A stretch of DNA of 64,000 nt. It comes from Aeromicrobium choanae. GTDB lineage: Bacteria; Actinomycetota; Actinomycetes; Propionibacteriales; Nocardioidaceae. The stretch is taken from positions 868,001-932,000 of the forward strand of contig NZ_LT796768.1 in NCBI RefSeq assembly GCF_900167475.1. Direction: 5' to 3'. The notes under the pieces were generated by a model. It had not been told where the DNA came from. It saw only the letters and a program-made list of their open reading frames with translations, and made no database searches. Position numbers and translations under genes: made by a program. Shown here piece after piece: positions 50,337-58,379 of this stretch (position 1 is its first letter; every line of letters starts with the position of its first letter).

Positions 50337-51854
50337 TCAGAGGCCCACGGCGGCGGCCGCGGACTCCTCGGTCTGCCAGCGGCGCAGCTCGTCGCCGGCG
50401 CACCAGGTGGAGTGCGTGCCGCTGGAGATCCGCTCGGGCAGCTTGAGCTTGCAGACGGGGCCGTCGGACAGTCGCGCCGCGTCGAAGACCACGGCGTACG
50501 ACGCGTCGTCGTTCATGTCCGAGATCAGCGTGACGAGGTAGCCGTCGTCCTCCGAGGTCGAGCCCACGCGGGGCGCCATCGCGGTCTCGCTGCCGTAGAC
50601 GCCGTCGCCGAAGGCGAACGTCTCCTCCGCGCCGGTCCACGAATCGTGCTTGACCAGCCCGTTGAAGAGGAACCAGCCGGGCTTGTTCGTGGCCGAGTAG
50701 GAGTAGCGGTGCTTCACGCCGCCGAACGAGCCGTTGATCATGCCGAACTCGGAGACGGTGTCGGTGAGCCGCTCCTCCTTCGTCTGACCGGTCACGAGGT
50801 TGAAGCGCCAGCGGTGCAGGCGCGTCTCCATGCGGTCCTGCGCGAGGAAGCGGAAGGCGCGCTCCCACTGCGTGCCGGTGCCGTTGTCGGCGGGCTCGGG
50901 ATCGGTCTGGAAGTAGCCCTCCAGGACGACCTCGTCACCCTCCTCGTACGCGTTCGTGAAGTGCAGGACGTACGTGGACTCGGCCTCGAACCACTTGATG
51001 TCCGAGGTCTGTCCGCGCCGCGGGATGATCGCGAAGCGCGCGGGCATGTCGCGGTGCCACCGGGCGACGTGCGCGTTCTGCTTGAGCGCCTCGGGGTCCC
51101 AGAACAGCGGCATGTCATTGAGGATCGCGTAGTTCTCGGTGAACGCCATGTCGTGCGGCAGACGCGGGCCCGGCAGCGGGATGTCGACGTAGTGGACGAG
51201 GTCGTTGCTCTCGTCGACGACGCCGTACTTCATGTACGGCGCCTCCTTGCTGTAGTTGAAGAACATCATCTCGCCGGTGCGGTCGTCGACCTTCGGGTGC
51301 GCGGAGACGCCCCAGTCGAACGGGAAGTGACCGTTCCAGCTCTCCTTGCCCAGCGTCTGGGCCGAGAACGGGTCCACCCGGTAGAGGTCGCCGCACTGGT
51401 AGAAGCTGGTCAGGGCGACGCCGCGGTGCACGACCACGTCGGTGCTGGACGCGTCCTTCATCTGGCGGCGGGCGCCCCAGCCGTCCTCGCGCAGCGCGAT
51501 CTGCGGCCGCTCGGCCAGGCCGGCCCACAGCGCGTGCCCGGCCTCCTGCTCGGCGAGATAGCCGTCGGTGCGAATCATCCGGTTGCGGTAGAACGCCTTG
51601 CCGTCACGGAAGCCCACGACGTGGACCATGCCGTCGCCGTCGAACGGGTGGTAGTTCTTCAGCGACGCGTGCACCGGGTTCTCGGTGTTGCGCAGGTAGA
51701 CGCCGTCGAGGTCCGCGGGGATCGCGCCCTCGACGACCTCCAGGTCGTCGGCGACCCACTCGTTCGTCTGCGGACGCCACGGGCCCGTGCGGTACGGGTG
51801 GTCGTCGTCGTCGGGCAGCGTCGACAGCAGCTTGCCCACCAGTTCAAGATCCAT
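50337..51854 (-). CDS. Carotenoid/stilbene-cleaving oxygenase family protein
   Basis: The 505-residue protein belongs to the RPE65/carotenoid cleavage oxygenase family, iron enzymes that split C=C bonds of carotenoids, apocarotenoids, lignostilbenes or isoeugenol with O2. The four iron His ligands are visible in SAHPKVD (His186), LPHDMAF (His234), YVLHFT (His298) and SGTHSTW (His481). FDGDGMVH near residue 71 is also family-typical. Length is normal and no signal peptide is seen. It lies 25 bases after an SCP-x-type thiolase gene in the same operon, an unexpected pairing suggesting that cleavage products enter CoA-dependent degradation. Confidence 0.93.
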   Translation of the reverse strand: MDLELVGKLLSTLPDDDDHPYRTGPWRPQTNEWVADDLEVVEGAIPADLDGVYLRNTENPVHASLKNYHPFDGDGMVHVVGFRDGKAFYRNRMIRTDGYLAEQEAGHALWAGLAERPQIALREDGWGARRQMKDASSTDVVVHRGVALTSFYQCGDLYRVDPFSAQTLGKESWNGHFPFDWGVSAHPKVDDRTGEMMFFNYSKEAPYMKYGVVDESNDLVHYVDIPLPGPRLPHDMAFTENYAILNDMPLFWDPEALKQNAHVARWHRDMPARFAIIPRRGQTSDIKWFEAESTYVLHFTNAYEEGDEVVLEGYFQTDPEPADNGTGTQWERAFRFLAQDRMETRLHRWRFNLVTGQTKEERLTDTVSEFGMINGSFGGVKHRYSYSATNKPGWFLFNGLVKHDSWTGAEETFAFGDGVYGSETAMAPRVGSTSEDDGYLVTLISDMNDDASYAVVFDAARLSDGPVCKLKLPERISSGTHSTWCAGDELRRWQTEESAAAAVGL

Positions 51855-51879
51855 GGAAGTTCCTCTCGCCTCGCGACGG

Positions 51880-53100
51880 TCAGTGGGCCGTCACGACGAA
51901 GCTGACGGTGGTGGCGGTGCTGCCACCGAAGTTGAGCGTGCCGACGGTCTCGGCGCCGTCGACCTGGTAGTCGCCGGCCGTCCCGGCCACCTGCTTGGTG
52001 GCGTCGAGGACCATCCGGATGCCGGAGGCGCCCACGGGGTGCCCGCCGCCGATCAGGCCGCCACTGGGGTTGATCGGCAGCCGGCCGCCGATCTCGATGT
52101 CGCCGTTCTCGATCGCCTTCCAGGACTCGCCCGGATCGGTCAGGCCGATGTGGTCGATCGCGATGTACTCGCTCGGCGTGAAGCAGTCGTGCGTCTCGAG
52201 CGCGTCCAGGTCGTCGATCCCGACCTGGGCACGGTCGAAGGCGTCCAGCACGGCGCGGCGCAGGTGCGGCATGACGTAGGTCTGGTCGGCGGCACGGTCC
52301 AGCTTCTGCTGCAGGCCCAGACCCACGGTCTGGTGGCCCCAGCCGGCGATGCGCGCGAGCGGACGCAGGTCGGGGTGCCGGACGAGGAACGCGTCCGAGA
52401 CGAGCACGATGCCCGAGCCGCCGTCGGTGATCTGGCTGCAGTCGAAGCGGCGGACGCGCCCGTCCACCGGCGGGTTCAGCGCGGGGTCGCCGGCCGGGCC
52501 GAGGTCCGGGACGTCCCAGCCGCGCGTCTGCGCGTTGGGGTTGAGCTTCGCGTTGGCGAAGTTGATCTCGGCGATGCGGGTCAGGTGGGCCTGGTCGATG
52601 CCGTAGCGGCGGTCGTACTCGTCGGCGACCTTGCTGAACATGTGGGGCCACATGAACGTGGCGTCCTCGCCCTCGTGGCCGGTCCAGGCGGCGGCGCCGA
52701 GGTGGTGTGCGGCCTGGTCGCCGCTGACGGTCTTCTCCAGCTCGATGCCCACGACGAGGGCGCTGTCGTAGTTGCCGGCGCGCAGGTCGGCCATCGCGGC
52801 CAGCACGGCGATGCTGCCCGAGGCGCACGCGGCCTCGTGGCGCGAGGAGGGGGTGCCCCACAGGCCGGGGTTCACCGTGGCCGGCATGGCGCCGAGCTGG
52901 CCCTGATGGGCGAACAGCTGGCCGAAGGCGTTGCCCACGTGGACGACGCCGATCTCCTCGGCGTCGAGCCCGGAGGCGGCCAGCGTGCCGTCGACGACCT
53001 CGGTCGCCAGATCGGCGAAGTCCTTGCCCTCGCGGGTCAGGTTCCGGGCGAAATCGCTCTGGTACCCACCGAGCACCCAGACGTTCGGCGACTTGGTCAT
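51880..53100 (-). CDS. SCP-x-type thiolase
   Basis: The 406-residue thiolase-superfamily protein has the nucleophile Cys92 in EAACASGS, an HDCFTPSEY block (304-312) and GGGHPVGASG (351-360). These are the marks of the SCP-x/lipid-transfer-type acyl-CoA acetyltransferases that cleave branched or bulky 3-ketoacyl-CoA. It heads the operon with the carotenoid oxygenase. Operator site 5 lies 41 bases before its ATG. Confidence 0.92.
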   Translation of the reverse strand: MTKSPNVWVLGGYQSDFARNLTREGKDFADLATEVVDGTLAASGLDAEEIGVVHVGNAFGQLFAHQGQLGAMPATVNPGLWGTPSSRHEAACASGSIAVLAAMADLRAGNYDSALVVGIELEKTVSGDQAAHHLGAAAWTGHEGEDATFMWPHMFSKVADEYDRRYGIDQAHLTRIAEINFANAKLNPNAQTRGWDVPDLGPAGDPALNPPVDGRVRRFDCSQITDGGSGIVLVSDAFLVRHPDLRPLARIAGWGHQTVGLGLQQKLDRAADQTYVMPHLRRAVLDAFDRAQVGIDDLDALETHDCFTPSEYIAIDHIGLTDPGESWKAIENGDIEIGGRLPINPSGGLIGGGHPVGASGIRMVLDATKQVAGTAGDYQVDGAETVGTLNFGGSTATTVSFVVTAH

Positions 53101-53141
53101 GATCCACCTCTCTCCACGCGCGCTCGCGCGATGCTCGTCAT

Positions 53142-53158
53142 ACTACACTTATCAGAGT
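53142..53158. promoter_or_regulatory. Accessory-regulon operator, site 5
   Basis: ACTACACTTATCAGAGT matches the consensus at 15 of 17 positions counted with its ambiguity codes. It lies in the gap before the thiolase/oxygenase operon; on the minus strand a TAGTAT -10-like element overlaps it. Confidence 0.7.
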
Positions 53159-53197
53159 TGCTAGGGAAGAGAAGGCGACCTCGGTCTCCGCCCCGGC

Positions 53198-54265
53198 TCA
53201 GCGCGGGGTGAACGAAACGAAGTCGTCGCGCGCCGGCGTGGCGACCGGGCGGATCGCCAGTCCCGGCGGCGCCGCCACGACGTGCGGCACGGCGTTGATC
53301 ACCTGTCCGGCGACGGCGTACTGCTCCGCGCCCATCCGGCTGCGGTCGTCCGGGTGCTTCTCCAGCTCCATCGCGATCCGCACTCCCGGGTGGCCCGTGA
53401 TGTTGACGCGCCACAGCGGCGGCTCGGGCTCGGGCAGGTGGGCGGTCTCGACGAACCAGTGGATCGACATCGTCAGTCGCCGGCGGCCGCCGACCATCGC
53501 GTGCCAGCGCCAGTTGGTGTGACCGACCGTGCCCTCGCGGATCACCCCGGCGCTCACCTCCAGGTCGGACCCGGCCGGGTGGCACACGTGGTCGCTGACG
53601 ACCTCGTCCACCGTCATGCCGAGGTGGTGCGCCATCGCGCCGAGGACCTCCTCGTACATGCCGTTCAGGGCGCCGACCGGCCCCCACGAGGGGTCGTTCG
53701 GATCGTGCGCGTCCAACGGGGCGCCGAAGCCGAGCGAGCCGAAGAGGTAGTCGGGGTCCTGCACGAGTCGCGCGTCGGCCATCTCGACGACCTCGATGTG
53801 ATCGACGGACGCGCACACGCCCGTGGCCAGCACCGCGACCTGCTCGCCGATGAATCCGGGGTTGAGGCCGACGCCCATCAGGGTCACGCCGCCTCGCTCC
53901 GCGGCGGCCCGCAGCCGGTCGAGGCGCTCCCCCGGGTGCACGAACGGATCGGTGTAGCCGTTGATGCTCAGCACGTTCTTGCCCGACTCGAGCAGCGCGA
54001 CGATCTCGTCGTCGTGCGCGCCGTACGGACCGATCCGTCCCGCGTGGACCACGACGTCCGCGTCGAGGGCGAGGATCTCATCGACGTCCGACGTGGCCAG
54101 CACGCCGGTGGCATCGCGCCGGGCGAGGTCGCCCACGTCGCGGCCGGCCTTCCTCTCGCCGTAGACGTAGGTGCCCACGACCTCGATGCCCGGGTGGTCC
54201 AGCATCGTCCGCAGGATCGCGGTGCCCATGGCACCGGTCGCCCACTGCACCACGCGGTGGGTCAT
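53198..54265 (-). CDS. DapB-like NAD(P)-dependent dehydrogenase
   Basis: The 355-residue protein begins VVQWATGAMGTAILRTML, a Rossmann loop of the dihydrodipicolinate reductase-like family, which includes 2,4-diaminopentanoate dehydrogenase and many unassigned proteins of catabolic clusters. A central GVGLNPGFIGEQ and a late NWRWHAMVGG are seen. It is much longer than DapB and is no lysine-pathway enzyme. Its ATG overlaps the stop of thiolase 2, so the two act together, perhaps on a keto or aldehyde intermediate. Confidence 0.78.
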   Translation of the reverse strand: MTHRVVQWATGAMGTAILRTMLDHPGIEVVGTYVYGERKAGRDVGDLARRDATGVLATSDVDEILALDADVVVHAGRIGPYGAHDDEIVALLESGKNVLSINGYTDPFVHPGERLDRLRAAAERGGVTLMGVGLNPGFIGEQVAVLATGVCASVDHIEVVEMADARLVQDPDYLFGSLGFGAPLDAHDPNDPSWGPVGALNGMYEEVLGAMAHHLGMTVDEVVSDHVCHPAGSDLEVSAGVIREGTVGHTNWRWHAMVGGRRRLTMSIHWFVETAHLPEPEPPLWRVNITGHPGVRIAMELEKHPDDRSRMGAEQYAVAGQVINAVPHVVAAPPGLAIRPVATPARDDFVSFTPR

Positions 54266-55446
54266 CGCGCCAGGCCTTCCACGACGAGGGCCATCGAGAC
54301 CCCCAGTGCGGCGGGAATGACGAGCAGGGCGTAGCCGCCGCCGCGCCGCTCCAGCAGGTCGAGCGCGTTGGCCAGGATGATGCCGCCGCTCGCGGCCAGG
54401 GGATGACCGACCGAGACGGCTCCGCCCTGGGCGTTGACGCGCTCGGGGTCGATGCCCAGCTCGCGAGTCAGCAGCAGCGGGGTGACCGAGAACGACTCGT
54501 TGAACTCCGCCACCGCCACGTCGGCGACCCCGATGCCGGCCCGCTCGAGCGCCAGGCGCGCTGCGGCCACGGTGCCGTCGAGCCCCGGCGAGCGGACGGC
54601 GGTGTGGGCCCACCCGGCGATCCGGGCGCGCGGGGCGCGGCCGAGGACGTCGCGCGCGGCCGCCGAGCCGATGACCGCCGCCGACGCGCCGTCGCACAGC
54701 TGGGGCGCGGTGGCGACGGTGTGCAGGCCCTCGGCAGGACGGGTGAAGCCGGGGATCCGGTCCTCGACCCGCGACCAGAGCGGGTCGTCGCCGAACAGCG
54801 GCGCCAGACCCGCCAGGGACTCGGCCGAGGTGTCGGCGCGGGCGCCCTCGTCGTGCGCCAGCAGGGTCCGACCGTCACGGGTGACCGGCACGACGGAGTC
54901 CCACGTGGCCGTGGCCGATCGCTGGTGCGATCGGACCGCCCACGCATCGAGCTCCTCGCGCGTGAAGCCGTGCTTCGCGGCCGTCAGGTCGGCCGACACC
55001 CCGATCGTCACGAAGCCCGTGGTGGCGCCGAGCTCGGCATCGAACGCGAAGGCCGGCCTGTCGCTCATCATGGGCACCCGCGACATCGACTCCGCGCCAC
55101 CGGCGACGACCACGTCGAGCATCCCCGAGCGCACCTGCGCCGAGGCGCTCGCGATCGCGTCGAGGCCCGAGCAGCACATGCGCGACACGACGCCCGCGGG
55201 CGTCGTGTCGGGCCAGTCGGCGGCCATCACGGCGACGCGCGCCAGGTCGGCGGCCTGCTCCCCGTAGGGCGAGCTGACGCCGATGACGACGTCCTGCACG
55301 GCGTCCACCGGGAGGTCACGCTTCTCAAGATCGCGCAGCAGCTGGGCGAGCAGCTCGTACGCCGGCACGTCGGCCAGCGTCCCGCCGTCGCGACGCACGC
55401 GTCCGCGCGGCGTCCTCACCGCCTCGTAGACGAACGCCTCGGTCAT
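54262..55446 (-). CDS. Thiolase family protein lacking the C-terminal cysteine
   Basis: The 394-residue protein has the acetyl-CoA acetyltransferase plan: EAVRTPRGR at the start, nucleophile Cys91 in RMCCSGLDAI, the substrate-loop NESFS and GHPLAASGG (His348). The usual C-terminal CxGGG block, which carries the acid/base cysteine, is replaced by LLVIPAALGVSMAL at about 374-387. It may therefore be inactive as a classical thiolase or use another chemistry. It is first in an operon with the DapB-like gene; operator site 6 lies 52 bases upstream of the ATG. Confidence 0.88.
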   Translation of the reverse strand: MTEAFVYEAVRTPRGRVRRDGGTLADVPAYELLAQLLRDLEKRDLPVDAVQDVVIGVSSPYGEQAADLARVAVMAADWPDTTPAGVVSRMCCSGLDAIASASAQVRSGMLDVVVAGGAESMSRVPMMSDRPAFAFDAELGATTGFVTIGVSADLTAAKHGFTREELDAWAVRSHQRSATATWDSVVPVTRDGRTLLAHDEGARADTSAESLAGLAPLFGDDPLWSRVEDRIPGFTRPAEGLHTVATAPQLCDGASAAVIGSAAARDVLGRAPRARIAGWAHTAVRSPGLDGTVAAARLALERAGIGVADVAVAEFNESFSVTPLLLTRELGIDPERVNAQGGAVSVGHPLAASGGIILANALDLLERRGGGYALLVIPAALGVSMALVVEGLAR

Positions 55447-55498
55447 CGCACCCACCCGTCACTGCCGTGCCGCCCAGCGCGAGCACGCTGGGCACGTT

Positions 55499-55515
55499 AC
55501 TGCATTAAACAGAGT
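55499..55515. promoter_or_regulatory. Accessory-regulon operator, site 6
   Basis: ACTGCATTAAACAGAGT matches the consensus at 16 of 17 positions counted with its ambiguity codes. It lies between thiolase 2 and the divergent third tandem HxlR regulator gene. Confidence 0.7.
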
Positions 55516-55568
55516 GACTCAAGGACTGAATGCCAGCCGACGCGCCCGGGCGCCCCTAGGATGCCCGG

Positions 55569-56531
55569 GTGAGCATTCGCGGCTACTCCCCCGCCGAGCC
55601 GGCATGGACGGGCACCGCCAACGCCCTGTCCCGGGGCTTCGGCGTGCTCGGCGACGAGTGGACCCTGTTCCTGCTGCGCTTCGCGCTGCTCGGGTGCCGC
55701 CGGTACACCGAGTTCTCCAGCCGCATGCCGATCTCGCACGCCGTGCTCAGCGGCCGTCTCGAGGCCCTGGTCAAGGCGGGGCTCATGGAGCGGCACGAGT
55801 ACCAGCAGCGCCCCCCGCGCGCCGAGTACCTGCTGACCGACTCGGGCCGCGCCACGTGGCCGATCCTCGCCGCGATCTGGGGCTGGGAGCGCACGTGGGT
55901 CGACGAGCACTCCTACGAGACGCCGCCCATGCGCCACGTCACGTGCGGCAACGAGATCACGCCCGTGCTCGTGTGCCGCGAGTGCCACCAGCCGGTCGGC
56001 GTGCAGGACCTGGACACGGCCTGGGGGCCCTCGGGCGGCTGGCGCAGCTCGGTCCCCGAGGTGACCACGCGGCGACGCTCCTCGACCCGTGGCACCGCAG
56101 TGGGCCACACCTTCTACCCCGACACGATGGCCATCTTCGGCAACCGCTGGTCGTGGGCGCTGATGGGCGCGGCCCTGCTGGGCGTGCGCCGCTTCAGCGA
56201 GTTCGAGTCCGCCCTCGGCCTGCCGCCGTCGTTGCTCTCGAGCCGGCTCAGCACGCTGCGCGAGCACGGGATCCTCGACCAGGTCACGGGCGAGTCGTCC
56301 GCCGAGCGGCCCGAGTACCGGCTGACCGAGAAGGGCCTGGCGTTCTTCCCGGTCATCGCCATGACGATCGGCTGGGCCGAGCGCTGGTTCGACACCGGCG
56401 ACGGCCCGGCGCTGGTGCAGACGCACCGCTCGTGCGGCGCGGAGTTCCACGGCGTCCTGGCGTGCGACCACTGCGGCGAGGACCTGCGCGGAACCAGCAT
56501 CGACCTGTCCGCCCTCGACGAGACGACGTGA
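55569..56531 (+). CDS. Tandem HxlR-type regulator with two Cys/His clusters (copy 3)
   Basis: The 320-residue protein again has two winged helices (GFGVLGDEWTLFLL; AIFGNRWSWALMG). Each is followed by H-x2-C-x9-C-x2-C (His123, Cys126, Cys136, Cys139; His286, Cys289, Cys299, Cys302). It is closer to copy 1 than to copy 2, sharing the linker WGPSGGW and the SEFESALG block. The start is a GTG at 55569. It is transcribed alone, divergent from thiolase 2 across operator site 6, and ends in a terminator. Confidence 0.88.
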   Translation: MSIRGYSPAEPAWTGTANALSRGFGVLGDEWTLFLLRFALLGCRRYTEFSSRMPISHAVLSGRLEALVKAGLMERHEYQQRPPRAEYLLTDSGRATWPILAAIWGWERTWVDEHSYETPPMRHVTCGNEITPVLVCRECHQPVGVQDLDTAWGPSGGWRSSVPEVTTRRRSSTRGTAVGHTFYPDTMAIFGNRWSWALMGAALLGVRRFSEFESALGLPPSLLSSRLSTLREHGILDQVTGESSAERPEYRLTEKGLAFFPVIAMTIGWAERWFDTGDGPALVQTHRSCGAEFHGVLACDHCGEDLRGTSIDLSALDETT

Positions 56532-56532
56532 G

Positions 56533-56562
56533 CCCCGGACCGTCCTCGACGACGGTCCGGGG
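56533..56562. terminator. Bidirectional hairpin terminator
   Basis: A perfect 12-bp stem (56533-56544 with 56551-56562) with a six-base loop lies between the convergent regulator and binding-protein genes. Confidence 0.82.
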
Positions 56563-56574
56563 CGCCCGGTCGGG

Positions 56575-58092
56575 TCACTCCTTCAGCGTGACGCCCGTCA
56601 GCTTCGGCTTGCCGAGCAGGTTGTTCTCGAAGCCCTCGACCTTCTCCCCCAGCCCCGTCAGGGAGTGCTGGAACACGATGGGGATGATCGGCATGTCGTC
56701 GACGACGGCCCGCGACGCCTTGTCCAGGGCCGCCTTGCGCTCCTCCGGCTCGGTCAGCCCGGCGTCCTCGGCGAGTGCTTCGTCGATGCCGGGAGTCGAC
56801 TGCTTCGAGGTGTTGAAGTACGCCTCCTTCGTGAACATCAGCCGGTAGGTCAGCGCCGGGTCCGGCCGGCCGGTCCACGCCGCGAAGAACGCCGGCGTCT
56901 TGATGTCGTTGAAGTAGTCGCCGTTGGCCTGGTTGACCTCACGGGGCATCAGGTTGACGGTCACCCCGATCTCGGACCACTGCTCCTTGAGGATCTCCCC
57001 GACCCGGGTCGACGTGGCGTCGGCGTAGAGCAGCATGTCGAAGGTCAGGCCCTCCGCGCCGGCGTCGGCGATCAGCTTCCTGGCCTCGTCGAGGTCGTAG
57101 TCCAGCTGGACGTCGTCCGCGGGCTCGGCCCAGTAGCCGTCGGGGAGGAAGCCGCGCGGCTTCGCCCCCAGGCCGAAGTACGCGCTCTTGAGGAGCAGGT
57201 CGCGATCCATGGCCAGGCTCAGCGCCCGGCGGACCCGCGGGTCCCCGAGCTCCTCCGACGCGCGGTTCGTGTAGATCATCCACGTCCACATGCGGGGCTG
57301 CTCGTCGAGCGTGAGGGAGTCGTCCTTCTGGATCGACTCGGCGTCGGACGGCACGATGTCCCAGGCGATGTCCTGCTGACCCGAGCGCAGCGACGTGGCT
57401 CGCGTCTTCGGCTCCGGCATGACGCTGATGACGACCTTGTCCATCCGCTCGACGTCCTTGTCCCAGTAGTCGTCGAACTTCTCGTACGTCATGGAGGCGC
57501 CGCGCTTCCACTCGACGAACTTCCAGCCACCGGCACCCACGGGCTTCGTGCTCAGGTCACCGCCCGCGGCCTCGGCCGCCTTGGGAGACACCATCATCCC
57601 GGCACGGTCGGCCAGGGTCATGACGAGAGCGGAGTTCGGCTGGGCGAGGTTCAGCTGGACGGTGAGGTCGTCGACGACCTCGACGGACTCGATCGACTCG
57701 ACGTCGGCGACGATGTTCGAGCCCTCGGCAGCCGCGCGCTCGAGGTTGTACTTGACCGCCTCGGCGTCGAACGGCTCGCCGTCGTGGAAGGTGACGCCCT
57801 CGCGCAGCTTCAGCACGAGCTCGGTCGACGACTTGTACTCCCACGACTCGGCCAGGCCGGGCTGGGGCTTCAGGTCCTTGTCGAACGACACGAGGGTGTC
57901 GTAGAGCGGGTAGAGCATCTGGTGGTCGCCACCGGAGTTGCCCCGGATGGGATCCATCGAGGAGATGTCGGCCTGGGTCGCCACGCGGAGCGTGCCGCTG
58001 CCCGATCCCTCGTCGGACCCCCCTCCTCCACAGGCACTGACCGCGACGAGCATGGCGGCCGCGACGGCGACGCCGATACGGGACCTGATCAT
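56575..58092 (-). CDS. Oligopeptide/nickel-type ABC binding lipoprotein (orphan)
   Basis: The 505-residue lipoprotein has a lipobox VSAC (Cys21) and then the SBP_bac_5 core: LRVATQADISSMDP, LAESWEYKSSTELVLKLREGVTFHDG split over residues 79-105, and DPRVRRALSLAMDRDLL. The family feeds Dpp/Opp-type importers, which carry peptides, metals, sugars or plant compounds. No permease or ATPase of that type is in the window, so it is an orphan. The ATG at 58092 is chosen for its AAAGGA site. A CTAAGC/GCTTAG palindrome lies 38 bases upstream. Confidence 0.9.
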   Translation of the reverse strand: MIRSRIGVAVAAAMLVAVSACGGGGSDEGSGSGTLRVATQADISSMDPIRGNSGGDHQMLYPLYDTLVSFDKDLKPQPGLAESWEYKSSTELVLKLREGVTFHDGEPFDAEAVKYNLERAAAEGSNIVADVESIESVEVVDDLTVQLNLAQPNSALVMTLADRAGMMVSPKAAEAAGGDLSTKPVGAGGWKFVEWKRGASMTYEKFDDYWDKDVERMDKVVISVMPEPKTRATSLRSGQQDIAWDIVPSDAESIQKDDSLTLDEQPRMWTWMIYTNRASEELGDPRVRRALSLAMDRDLLLKSAYFGLGAKPRGFLPDGYWAEPADDVQLDYDLDEARKLIADAGAEGLTFDMLLYADATSTRVGEILKEQWSEIGVTVNLMPREVNQANGDYFNDIKTPAFFAAWTGRPDPALTYRLMFTKEAYFNTSKQSTPGIDEALAEDAGLTEPEERKAALDKASRAVVDDMPIIPIVFQHSLTGLGEKVEGFENNLLGKPKLTGVTLKE

Positions 58093-58130
58093 GAGCTGGT
58101 TCCTTTCGCAGGTGGTCACGCTCGAGTGGT

Positions 58131-58146
58131 CTAAGCGACTGCTTAG
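58131..58146. promoter_or_regulatory. Palindrome upstream of the binding-protein gene
   Basis: CTAAGC-GACT-GCTTAG is a 6-4-6 inverted repeat of the kind bound by TetR-family regulators. It is placed where it could control the leftward lipoprotein gene. Confidence 0.5.
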
Positions 58147-58242
58147 GCTCTCGTGTCGATGACGATAGAGACGAAAATCACATCAGGCAAGGGCAAATCT
58201 GGATCGACGGCAGACGAGCCGCAACCTGCTGCGGCACAACGG

Positions 58243-58256
58243 TGAACGATCGTTCA
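58243..58256. promoter_or_regulatory. Perfect 14-bp palindrome
   Basis: TGAACGATCGTTCA is fully self-complementary and TetR-operator-like. It lies in the middle of the 287-base gap between the lipoprotein gene and ligase F. Confidence 0.5.
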
Positions 58257-58330
58257 GCGCGAATTCCCCGACCGGCCCGCGCGAATGCGGCGTTGACCGG
58301 ACGTGAGGTAGGTCATAGTGTTCAAACTGA

Positions 58331-58345
58331 AACTTGCTTCAAGTT
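58331..58345. promoter_or_regulatory. Palindrome upstream of ligase F
   Basis: AACTTG-CTT-CAAGTT is a 6-3-6 perfect inverted repeat 34 bases before the ligase F start, in an AT-richer stretch likely to hold the promoter. Confidence 0.5.
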
Positions 58346-58379
58346 CAAGTGAGATCGAAGGCCGAGAGGTGCGTGCCCT

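Noticed and set aside
53198..54265. Lysine-pathway dihydrodipicolinate reductase (dapB)
   Set aside because: At 355 residues it is far too long for DapB and lies in a catabolic operon; only the Rossmann fold is shared.
55467..55496. GC-rich hairpin (GCCCAGCG/CGCTGGGC) as a terminator
   Set aside because: It lies upstream of both divergent genes (thiolase 2 and the third regulator), where no transcript should end. It may be part of a structured leader.
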